NCBI GenBank assembly: GCA_014874235.1
Contig: JACWAC010000090.1
Coordinates: 1-5,379 of the forward strand
Reading direction: 5' to 3'
From: Thermoplasmatales archaeon
GTDB taxonomy: Archaea; Thermoplasmatota; Thermoplasmata; Thermoplasmatales; GCA-001856825
DNA: 5,379 nucleotides
Positions 1 to 5,379 of the stretch are shown piece after piece. Within the stretch, counting starts at the first letter, position 1. Each line of letters opens with the position of its first letter. Under the pieces are notes generated by a model, which made no database searches, was not told where the DNA came from, and was given only the letters and a program-made list of their open reading frames with translations. A program made the translations under genes and the position numbers.

Positions 1-1220
1 ACTTTGCTCTTTATCTGATCCTGGAAGTCACTGTCCAGAGGCAACTCCCAGACCTTTTCCCACGATTTCTCTGAAGCCCTCTTGATCCTGTTTTTCAGGG
101 AATCGTTGTTTCCCATCAATCCTGCGTAGTTGTTTCCCAGAGCCACTACGCATGCCCCAGTCAAGGTGGCGAGATCTATGACTTCAGACGGTTTGAAATT
201 CTTTGTTCCATAGCTCAGTGCATCGGCGAGCACAAGTCTACCTTCCGCATCCGTGGAAAGGACCTCTGATGTCACTCCATTGTAATGAGTTAGTATGTCC
301 CCTGGTTTGTATGCATTTCCTCCGGGTAGATTTTCTGTGAGAGGTGTCATACCTATCACATGCCTTTTCAGCTTTAGATCGGATATGAGTTTCATGGTAC
401 CTATGACTGCCGAGGCACCGCACTTGTCAAACTTCATTTGGTCCATTCCATCAGAAGGTTTGATGGATATTCCTCCGCTGTCAAAAGTGATTCCCTTTCC
501 AACTATGAGAACTGGCCTCTTCTCCTTCGGTCCATACTCCATTATTAGGAGCTTGGCGGCTTCTTTTGCAGCCCTCGAGACTCCCTCGAGACCTCCCATA
601 CCCAGCTTTACGAAGTCTTCTTTGTCGAAGGATCTGACTGTGACTCCCTGGATTTTTCTTGCAGTCTTTTCGAAAAGCGTGGGAGTGCCAATCGATGGAG
701 GAAGATTGGCTATGTCCCTCGTGAAGTTGACAGCTTCAGCAATGACTTTCCCCTCATTGATTGTACTTTCATTCGATGTGGTGGATATGAGAACCGTTTC
801 GACCTTCGCCTTGTTTTTCTCTTTTCTGTACTTGTCGAAGTCGTATGAAGTCAGTGCGATTGCAAATGCGACTTCCTTGGATTCTTCTGGTGATAACCCC
901 GGCAGAAGTACTTGCACGACCCCTTTGGGGATTGTTTTGATCGAGTTAAATGCTGCAGAAAACGATCTCCTGAGTGTCTCGCTGTTCCTTTCATTCTTCT
1001 TTCCTAGACCGATGAGGAGGATCCTCTTTCCGAGTTTAGCATCGAAGATGTCGAAAGACTCTCCCTTTCCACCAGAGAATCCAGATTTCTTCGCATTAGA
1101 AAGCACAGAGGTTTCGCTGGCCAATTTCCTAGTGTCAGGCGGCGTAAAATCTTCAAAAACTGGTGCGACTATTGCCGTAACTTTTGAGGAGAAATTTGGC
1201 GAATATTTTAAGAACTCCAT
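1..1220 (-). CDS. pepA: Leucyl aminopeptidase, M17 family (C-terminus cut off by window edge)
   Basis: Cytosolic metallo-exopeptidase that removes N-terminal residues from peptides, normally a hexamer with two metal ions per active site. The frame is open from ATG at 1220 to the left edge, giving 406 complete codons. An in-frame stop lies nine codons upstream of the ATG, with only a TTG at 1226 as an alternative start. The visible catalytic motifs are GKGITFDSGG (K242, D247), SIKP (K254), KFDKCGA (D265) and TDAEGRL (D324, E326, R328). As I recall E. coli PepA numbering (K270, D275, K282, D293, D352, E354, R356), all seven sit at one constant offset of 28, so no indel or active-site loss is apparent between them. 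The N-terminal third is the variable domain. By comparison with about 500 residues in E. coli, roughly 70 C-terminal residues are missing. It is transcribed divergently from the next gene. Family assignment is firm; substrate preference cannot be read from sequence. Confidence 0.96.
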   Translation of the reverse strand, partial: MEFLKYSPNFSSKVTAIVAPVFEDFTPPDTRKLASETSVLSNAKKSGFSGGKGESFDIFDAKLGKRILLIGLGKKNERNSETLRRSFSAAFNSIKTIPKGVVQVLLPGLSPEESKEVAFAIALTSYDFDKYRKEKNKAKVETVLISTTSNESTINEGKVIAEAVNFTRDIANLPPSIGTPTLFEKTARKIQGVTVRSFDKEDFVKLGMGGLEGVSRAAKEAAKLLIMEYGPKEKRPVLIVGKGITFDSGGISIKPSDGMDQMKFDKCGASAVIGTMKLISDLKLKRHVIGMTPLTENLPGGNAYKPGDILTHYNGVTSEVLSTDAEGRLVLADALSYGTKNFKPSEVIDLATLTGACVVALGNNYAGLMGNNDSLKNRIKRASEKSWEKVWELPLDSDFQDQIKSK

Positions 1221-1240
1221 TGCCAAGTATCGTACAATTC

Positions 1241-1250
1241 AAAATAAAAG
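1241..1250 (-). promoter_or_regulatory. Probable TATA box for pepA (leaderless)
   Basis: On the minus strand this reads CTTTTATTTT, centred about 25 bases upstream of the pepA ATG at 1220. That is the distance at which archaeal TATA boxes direct a transcript starting at or beside the start codon. No Shine-Dalgarno sequence precedes the ATG, which fits a leaderless mRNA. The match to the TTTATA-type consensus is imperfect, so confidence is moderate. Confidence 0.5.
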
Positions 1251-1318
1251 TTGCGGGATATGTTTAATCTGACTCCAGAGAAGGAATTCATTCCATCGAT
1301 TCCAATTCCATGAGACGC

Positions 1319-1438
1319 TTAGTTCTCCTTAACAATCATCTTCAAAAATAGTGAGAAGCTGAGAAGGCAAAGGAGAATAATGAATCCAAACGAGGGATAA
1401 TTCCGCTTTGACGTATAACTCTGACAAATGTATGACAA
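1319..1438 (-). CDS. Possible small single-helix membrane protein (39 aa, speculative)
   Basis: Between pepA and its divergent neighbour, the minus strand has an open frame from a TTG codon at 1438 to TAA at 1319. The product would have a polar, basic N-terminal stretch (QSYTSKRNYPS), one strongly hydrophobic segment (GFIILLCLLSFSLFL) and a charged tail (KMIVKEN), the layout of a minimal single-pass membrane protein. Against it, there is no ATG before the hydrophobic segment and no clear ribosome binding site. The nearest TATA-like sequence is centred about 17 bases from the TTG, too close for a leaderless start there; it is about 26 bases from an ATT codon at 1429. The frame may be open by chance. 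It does not overlap any other called gene. Confidence 0.2.
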   Translation of the reverse strand: MSYICQSYTSKRNYPSFGFIILLCLLSFSLFLKMIVKEN

Positions 1439-1450
1439 TAAGCAGACAAA

Positions 1451-1460
1451 TATTTATACC
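1451..1460 (+). promoter_or_regulatory. TATA box for the four-helix membrane protein gene
   Basis: TATTTATACC sits in an A/T-rich stretch, with the TTTATA core at 1453-1458, centred about 28 bases before the ATG at 1484. The core lies only about 10 bases before the longer in-frame ATG at 1469, so a transcript from this box could not include that codon, and the start at 1484 or 1496 is favoured. The box is nearly symmetric: the minus strand reads TATAAATA, so it could also fire leftward. Confidence 0.6.
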
Positions 1461-1483
1461 CCTATTCTATGTATTTAATTGCA

Positions 1484-1957
1484 ATGTGGGAAGTTATGTC
1501 TGACGGATTTAACAGAAATGTTATAAGACACAGGTTATCCGTCAAGAATTCCCGGGAAGCAATATCAATAATAGCGCTTGTTGATCTGTTGGTTATAGTT
1601 CCGTCAATCATTCTCTTCCTTGCTTTCAATCTGAAACTCATTAGCAGTTTCGGGATACCGTTCCTGATACTCGTCCTTTCTTTCCTATTTTATTTGCCAT
1701 TGGCGATGCTGTTTGCATCCTTCTATTTCTCCAACAAGGAAGTCGAGTCAAGCGCTCAGGTTGCGAAGAACAAGATTCTACCTACAATACTGTTCTTGAT
1801 GCTCATTTTTGCTATGCTAGGAGTTTATATCCCTTCGATAGAGAAACTGACTCTCCTAATACCTTCTTTTGGATCCCTCAACATAGCGGGATTTGCGATA
1901 GTGACGACAAATGTGACTTTCATTGTCAAGAATTTCACAAAATTTATGAGTGAATGA
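1484..1957 (+). CDS. Unrecognised four-helix membrane protein
   Basis: The product has 157 residues from ATG 1484, and I do not recognise a family. Hydrophobic segments lie at about 26-48, 57-82, 98-116 and, more weakly, 130-148. Basic residues in the N-terminal tail (RNVIRHR), the loop between helices 2 and 3 (NKEVESSAQVAKNK) and the C-terminal tail (KNFTK) predict that both ends face the cytoplasm. There is no signal peptide and no visible catalytic or metal-binding motif; the loops are short, so an enzyme is unlikely. The start is placed by the TATA box at 1453-1458, which suits ATG 1484 as leaderless. ATG 1496, preceded by GGGAAG, is a possible alternative that would shorten the product by four residues. 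It lies 99 bases upstream of the antiporter-like gene on the same strand, but that gene has its own TATA box, so they need not share a transcript. Confidence 0.75.
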   Translation: MWEVMSDGFNRNVIRHRLSVKNSREAISIIALVDLLVIVPSIILFLAFNLKLISSFGIPFLILVLSFLFYLPLAMLFASFYFSNKEVESSAQVAKNKILPTILFLMLIFAMLGVYIPSIEKLTLLIPSFGSLNIAGFAIVTTNVTFIVKNFTKFMSE

Positions 1958-2020
1958 AGCGTACCACGACGTTGTCTCCCCACTGTCTCTTCCTCTTTCA
2001 GACAAGCTCTCTTAAACAAA

Positions 2021-2031
2021 AAGTGTTATAA
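2021..2031 (+). promoter_or_regulatory. TATA box for the antiporter-like gene (leaderless)
   Basis: The core TTATAA at 2026-2031 is preceded by the purine-rich AACAAAAAG, which could serve as a TFB-recognition element. It is centred about 28 bases before the ATG at 2057, the same spacing as for the gene at 1484. No Shine-Dalgarno sequence lies immediately before the ATG, so a leaderless transcript is likely. Confidence 0.55.
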
Positions 2032-2056
2032 CTTAGAAGAGTTTCTTGAGTCACAG

Positions 2057-3301
2057 ATGAATGCCGATGAACTCTTGCTTTTGTTAGCAGGAATAATGCT
2101 ACTGGGTTTTGTGGGCGAAATTGCATTTAGAAAGAAGCGAATCCCTGACATGCTACTTCTTCTTCTCATCGGAATTCTGATTCACTATTCACGGATAATA
2201 CCCGATACCTACATTTCTATACTCCGGCTCCTGCTCCCCTTCGTGGGGATTGTAGCACTGATTCTCATCGTTTTCGGCGGGCTCCTCAGGCTTGATTTGC
2301 AGAAATTCGGGCACTCCGTTTCCAAGGGCATTGCAATAGCTGTCGCCGATCTAGCATTTGTTATGGGTCTCATGACACCCCTGCTCTATTTTGTTTTCAA
2401 GGTTCCACTCCTTATTTCACTCCTGCTATCCACAATCCTCAGTGAGACCGCAGCTCCATTCATTATCCCACTGATGGCCAGAATCAAACTCGATGAGGAT
2501 ATGACTCATTCAATTGAGGTTGAAACGATTTTCAACTCCGTTTTGAATGTCATAGGAGCGCTGCTCATACTCAGCATAATCAATCAGCAGACTTCCCTGG
2601 TAAGTATCACGGGCTTCCTCTTCGGAAGCGTATCGGAGGCCATAGTTCTGGGAGGAATTGTCGGTATACTCTGGCTCATAGTACTGAAGCAGGCAGCTGC
2701 TCCCCACTACTACATTGCTACCATTGCCGTGCTGTTCCTAATCTGGGGCGTCTCAGACTACATTGGCGCTTCAGCAATCCTTGCAACATTCATCTTCTCC
2801 ATAATAATTTCGAACTCGCTTCCTATATCAAAGATACTCAAGATTTCAGGGACCGTCGACACCTCGCAATTGAACTACTTTAACCAGGAGATAACTTTCA
2901 TAGTGCTCACTATATTCTACGTATATACTGGTATCTTGGTAAACATATTCGACTTTCAGGCACTTCTGATGGCTCTGATTTTCACCGCTGCGCTGGTAGC
3001 CATACGCTTCTTTGAGATCTTCTCGCTGAATGGAATCACGCAGTGGTTTGGAAAGGATAGCCTGCTGGTTTCCTCCTTCGTCCACAGGGGGCCAACTGTG
3101 ATTGTTCTAATTGGAATCCTTCTTTCGTCGAACCCCTCCATCGCCGGCACATACAGCAACGTGATATTTTATATCGTTATCCTGACGATCCTAGTGGGGT
3201 CACTGAGCTTTACTGCAATTTCAAGAAAATATGCCACGAGTCCAACCGATGTGCAAACGGTCCCAACCGAACAGGCCAGCCAAGAAGAGAAGGGGCTCTG
3301 A
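2057..3301 (+). CDS. Cation:proton antiporter family (Na+/H+ exchanger fold) with substituted active-site aspartates
   Basis: An integral membrane protein of 414 residues with about 12 hydrophobic segments and a short polar cytoplasmic tail from about 390. Length and layout match the CPA-type sodium/proton exchanger family (NhaP- or Kef-like), which swaps protons for Na+ or K+. Family landmarks visible are FGGLLRLDL (73-81), the helix-break region SETAAP (129-134), the ExE segment IEVETIFNS (153-161), IGASAILATF (236-245) and HRGPT (343-347). Key arginine candidates are R317 and R344. In related exchangers the helix-break often reads TDP and the ExE segment ends in ND or TD; here they read TAAP (A132) and NS (S161), so both usual ion-binding aspartates are absent. 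E154 and E156 remain. The frame is intact, hydrophobicity is preserved and a promoter is present, so this does not look like a pseudogene. Transport of Na+ or K+ is inferred from the fold only. It is convergent with the ABC operon. Confidence 0.85.
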   Translation: MNADELLLLLAGIMLLGFVGEIAFRKKRIPDMLLLLLIGILIHYSRIIPDTYISILRLLLPFVGIVALILIVFGGLLRLDLQKFGHSVSKGIAIAVADLAFVMGLMTPLLYFVFKVPLLISLLLSTILSETAAPFIIPLMARIKLDEDMTHSIEVETIFNSVLNVIGALLILSIINQQTSLVSITGFLFGSVSEAIVLGGIVGILWLIVLKQAAAPHYYIATIAVLFLIWGVSDYIGASAILATFIFSIIISNSLPISKILKISGTVDTSQLNYFNQEITFIVLTIFYVYTGILVNIFDFQALLMALIFTAALVAIRFFEIFSLNGITQWFGKDSLLVSSFVHRGPTVIVLIGILLSSNPSIAGTYSNVIFYIVILTILVGSLSFTAISRKYATSPTDVQTVPTEQASQEEKGL

Positions 3302-3365
3302 ACCTGGAAAACCAGCCAGACGCTCATCCTGTAGACTGCTACCTGTCTCAATTCCTCCATTAACT

Positions 3366-4466
3366 TCACTTCTGTTTCCAGCTGAAGAGTCTCACTGCTA
3401 TAGCGAACAGTATAGCCGAGCCCAGCATGAGGTAAACGATCTGGAGGGTCACGGAAGTGATGTTACCATAGTCAAGGACAGAGATGAGGGAATTTATGAA
3501 GTATGTCAGTGGCAAGAACCTTGATATTGATATCAGATATGCTGGTGCGAAGGTGAGCGGGAAGAAGACGCCCGAAAGAAACATCATCGGGAACATTACC
3601 AGATTCCCCACTACCGATACGGTCTCCTCATTGTCTGATACCAGACCTGCAAGGATACCCACGCTGGTGAAGAAGAAGAGTCCTCCGAATATGATGAGAG
3701 CAGATGTGAGAATCGTTTCAACATTCAGTACCAGAGATGCACCGAACACATAGATGCCAATCGCAACCAGAATTACGTCCGAGAGAACGAGCATAAGGAA
3801 CGAGAACATCATGTTTGCAGTGATCCATTCGGACTTCGTCAGTCCGCTGAAAGAGAGCTGTCTGAAGAGTCTCTCTCGTCTGTAGTTAGGGACCGTATAC
3901 ACCATATTGAACATCGTGCTAAGCACTGTGAATCCTATCAGGCCGGGTACATAATAATCGATAGTCTTTCCCGTGTTGCCTATCGCTACCTGAGAGGATA
4001 GCACGAGCTTCTGTGAGACGTTGCTATCCCTGAAATTTATCTGAGTGAGAATTCCGTTCAGAGTCTGGTAGTCTGCACTTGCCACAGTAGGATTTGTGTG
4101 ACCCTTCAGTACTAGTTCTCCCACTCCTCCATCGTACAGATTGTTGGTGAAATTGGCAGGTATCAGAAGGGCGGCCTGCACAGTGTGAACCGTTATGTAG
4201 TCCGATAGGTTCTGTGTCTCGGATATCAGCTGGACCTTGAACAGTCCGGATTCGTTGATAGCATTGATGACTCCCCAAGAGGCAGCTGAAGGACTCTCAT
4301 TCTGAATTACCAGTGTCGAAGGAGCGTAGGAGGACCCAGAGAATATCGCACCGAACAGGAGTATCAGGATAATTGGGAATGCGATCTGGAAGAAGAGTGC
4401 AGACCTTGACCTCATGTACGACTTTGCGTGCAAGACAAAATATGCACTTACCCTACTGAGCTTCAT
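3366..4466 (-). CDS. ABC-2 type export permease with large glycosylatable outer domain
   Basis: Membrane subunit of an ABC exporter; 366 residues from ATG 4466. Order: a short cytoplasmic tail, helix 1 at about 24-43, an external domain of about 125 residues, then five helices at about 170-192, 216-242, 251-276, 283-305 and 339-361, ending with a basic tail (SWKQK). The NYRRERLFRQLSFSGLTKSEW stretch between helices 2 and 3 is the cytoplasmic segment expected to contact the ATPase. This one-helix, outer-domain, five-helix plan is that of ABC-2 permeases of drug, lipid or polysaccharide exporters. The frame is also open to TTG at 4475, but ATG 4466 has the better-placed purine-rich ribosome binding tract. 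The start lies inside the ATPase gene (14-base overlap), so the two are translationally coupled. All six N-glycosylation sequons fall on the predicted outer side. The substrate cannot be inferred. Confidence 0.92.
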   Translation of the reverse strand: MKLSRVSAYFVLHAKSYMRSRSALFFQIAFPIILILLFGAIFSGSSYAPSTLVIQNESPSAASWGVINAINESGLFKVQLISETQNLSDYITVHTVQAALLIPANFTNNLYDGGVGELVLKGHTNPTVASADYQTLNGILTQINFRDSNVSQKLVLSSQVAIGNTGKTIDYYVPGLIGFTVLSTMFNMVYTVPNYRRERLFRQLSFSGLTKSEWITANMMFSFLMLVLSDVILVAIGIYVFGASLVLNVETILTSALIIFGGLFFFTSVGILAGLVSDNEETVSVVGNLVMFPMMFLSGVFFPLTFAPAYLISISRFLPLTYFINSLISVLDYGNITSVTLQIVYLMLGSAILFAIAVRLFSWKQK

Positions 4467-5328
4467 CTTCCTCAATCTCCCCTACCATTCTTACAAACAC
4501 GTCTTCGAGACTCTCGCGTTTTATAGTGAAATCTTCGAATGCTGCCTTCCTCTCATATAGATAATTGATGATCTCTGTAGCATCCCTTATGCTCTTCAGA
4601 CTGACCTTAATGTATGATCCATCCCTCTGGAAATTATACCCACCCGTTCTTAGCAGTTCCTCAACCTGACCATCTCCCCTGATGATGAGATTGTCAACTT
4701 CGTGATGTCTCTCCACAATCTCCATCGGTTTGCCGGAGTCTATTATCTTTCCCTTGTTCATAATGGCCACCCGGTCTGCGAGCAGCTCTGCCTCCTCAAG
4801 GTAGTGTGTGGTAAGAAGTATGCTCTTTCCTTTTTCCTTGAGCGTCTTTATCACGTTCCATATGTTTCTTCTAGCTCTGGGGTCCAACCCAGAAGTGGGC
4901 TCGTCCAGGAACAGTATCTCTGGGTCGTTGACCAGTGAAAGTGCAAGTCCCAGTTTCTGTTTCTGTCCTCCAGAAAGCTTCTGGAAAGGGGTCGATGATT
5001 TATCAGACAATTCGACCATTTCTAGGATCTCATCCACGTCACTACTGGCTCTCAGGGTTCCCTTGTAGAAATTGAGTGCTTCAATCGGAGTGCTGTTGTA
5101 AATGAATGAAAAGTCCTGAGGCAGTATGCCCAGCTTGTAAATCAGGGACCTGCTCCTCTCTGGATCCTTTCCGAGTACGCGCACATCCCCCGAGCTTCTG
5201 TTCCTCACTCCCTCGAGTATCTCAACTGTTGTTGTCTTCCCGGCCCCATTAGGTCCCAGGAGACTGAAAACCTCTCCTCTGCTGATTGAAAATGATATAC
5301 CATCAACGGCCCTAAGATCTGAATAACT
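4453..5328 (-). CDS. ABC exporter ATPase subunit (CcmA/DrrA type), N-terminus lost at inverted repeat
   Basis: The nucleotide-binding subunit that powers the adjacent ABC-2 permease. Counting from the first trusted codon at 5328, the 291 visible residues hold DLRAVDGISF (4-13), Walker A GPNGAGKTT (25-33), the Q-loop in ILPQD (Q71), signature LSGGQ (118-122), Walker B ILFLDEP (138-144, catalytic E143), D-loop SGLDP, and the H-loop histidine in TTHYLEEAE (H175). The C-terminal region ends in ESLEDVFVRMVGE, the tail typical of drug-type exporter ATPases (DUF4162-like). A GTG at 5208 could be mistaken for the start, but it lies inside EGVRN downstream of Walker A and would give an inactive protein. 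Upstream, the frame meets TAA at 5335-5337, inside the inverted right-hand copy, with no start codon before it. The real first 10-20 residues and the promoter are therefore missing. The gene is probably intact in the organism. Confidence 0.93.
   Translation of the reverse strand, partial: SYSDLRAVDGISFSISRGEVFSLLGPNGAGKTTTVEILEGVRNRSSGDVRVLGKDPERSRSLIYKLGILPQDFSFIYNSTPIEALNFYKGTLRASSDVDEILEMVELSDKSSTPFQKLSGGQKQKLGLALSLVNDPEILFLDEPTSGLDPRARRNIWNVIKTLKEKGKSILLTTHYLEEAELLADRVAIMNKGKIIDSGKPMEIVERHHEVDNLIIRGDGQVEELLRTGGYNFQRDGSYIKVSLKSIRDATEIINYLYERKAAFEDFTIKRESLEDVFVRMVGEIEEDEAQ
4470..4482 (-). promoter_or_regulatory. Ribosome binding tract deciding the permease start
   Basis: The minus strand reads GGGGAGATTGAGG just before ATG 4466: GAGG ends 3 bases and GGGGAG 10 bases upstream. 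For the alternative TTG at 4475, GGGGAG would be a single base away, too close to work. This favours the ATG start. The tract lies inside the last codons of the ATPase gene, as usual for coupled genes. The promoter-proximal genes in this window have no such tract, matching the archaeal habit of using Shine-Dalgarno sites inside operons only. Confidence 0.5.
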
Positions 5329-5379
5329 CAGATCTTAGGGCCGTTGATGGCATATCATTTTCAATCAGCAGAGGAGAGG
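5271..5379. repeat. 52-base inverted repeat with 5-base spacer at the right end
   Basis: The left arm 5271-5322 and right arm 5328-5379 are reverse complements except at one pair (A5299 against C5351), separated by AATAA-like spacer 5323-5327 (ATAAC). The left arm is coding sequence of the ABC ATPase just before Walker A. The right arm is a reversed copy of it that ends exactly at the window edge, so the repeat may continue. A stop codon in the ATPase frame appears inside the right arm. A fold-back chimera from amplification, library preparation or assembly is the simplest explanation; a true genomic inversion is possible. Confidence 0.95.

Noticed and set aside
572..593. Tandem 11-base repeat (CCCTCGAGACT then CCCTCGAGACC) in pepA
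   Set aside because: It lies in frame inside a conserved part of the peptidase and encodes the expected GGLEGVSR region, so it looks like coincidence of codon use.
295..1272. Long plus-strand open frame of 325 codons
   Set aside because: It lies antisense to pepA, whose catalytic motifs are all in place on the minus strand. The plus-strand product is Ser/Phe/Leu-rich low-information sequence with no recognisable motif, as expected from the complement of a real gene.
1984..2001. Pyrimidine-rich tract after the four-helix gene as a terminator
   Set aside because: It has scattered T and C with no long T-run or stem. It could end transcription in an archaeon, but nothing in the sequence sets it apart.
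3304..3315. Small hairpin CTGG-AAAA-CCAG in the convergent gap
   Set aside because: A four-base stem with no T-run on either strand; too weak to call a terminator.
2510..3369. Several minus-strand and plus-strand open frames of 65-97 codons overlapping the antiporter and permease genes
   Set aside because: All are shadows of the clear membrane-protein genes in other frames and show no motif or promoter of their own.
4464..4475. Permease starting at TTG 4475
   Set aside because: It is in frame but is a weaker start codon, with the GGGGAG tract only one base away; ATG 4466 has usable spacing.
4453..5208. ABC ATPase starting at GTG 5208
   Set aside because: The frame continues upstream through Walker A (5230-5256) and DLRAVDGISF. 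Starting at 5208 would remove the ATP-binding loop, so this GTG is an internal valine codon.
5271..5379. Hairpin telomere, transposon terminal repeat or transcription terminator
   Set aside because: The arms are conserved ABC ATPase coding sequence without transposase, target duplication or T-run, and the junction leaves the gene without a start. A chimera or assembly join explains it better.
1..5379. CRISPR arrays, tRNA or rRNA genes, insertion sequences, phage or defence genes
   Set aside because: None seen. There are no regularly spaced repeats, no tRNA-like cloverleaf and no transposase or nuclease motif on either strand by eye.

Overview
The window looks like archaeal DNA, most plausibly from the Thermoplasmata. 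Three of the genes whose 5' ends are visible start about 25 to 28 bases downstream of the centre of an A/T-rich TATA-like box and have no Shine-Dalgarno sequence, which is the leaderless arrangement common in archaea. Codon use favours AGG, AGA and ATA, and most products are membrane proteins. The lineage is an inference, because there is no rRNA or unambiguous marker gene. The sequence begins inside one gene and ends inside another, at a fold-back repeat, so it is probably a short assembled contig rather than a complete locus.

Layout: (1) Positions 1-1220, minus strand, hold most of an M17 leucyl aminopeptidase (pepA) with every metal-binding and catalytic residue expected in the visible part. 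Its C-terminus lies beyond the left edge. (2) Positions 1221-1483 are a divergent intergenic region with promoters on both sides, a cluster of ATTCCA repeats and a possible very small one-helix membrane ORF on the minus strand. (3) Positions 1484-1957, plus strand, encode a four-helix membrane protein I do not recognise. (4) Positions 2057-3301, plus strand, with its own TATA box, encode a cation:proton antiporter-like membrane protein. It appears to lack the aspartates normally used for ion and proton binding. (5) Positions 3302-3365 are a short convergent gap. (6) Positions 3366-5328, minus strand, are a two-gene ABC export operon, ATPase then ABC-2 permease, overlapping by 14 bases. (7) Positions 5271-5379 form a 52-base inverted repeat with a 5-base spacer. 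It runs through the 5' part of the ATPase gene and stops exactly at the right edge.

Functionally, the peptidase belongs to cytoplasmic peptide turnover, the antiporter-like protein to ion or pH homeostasis (or a derived role), and the ABC pair to export of an unknown substrate. Nothing ties them into one pathway. The two best leads are the antiporter with substituted active-site carboxylates and the inverted repeat at the right end. The repeat is more likely an assembly or amplification fold-back than biology, and it removes the true N-terminus of the ATPase.
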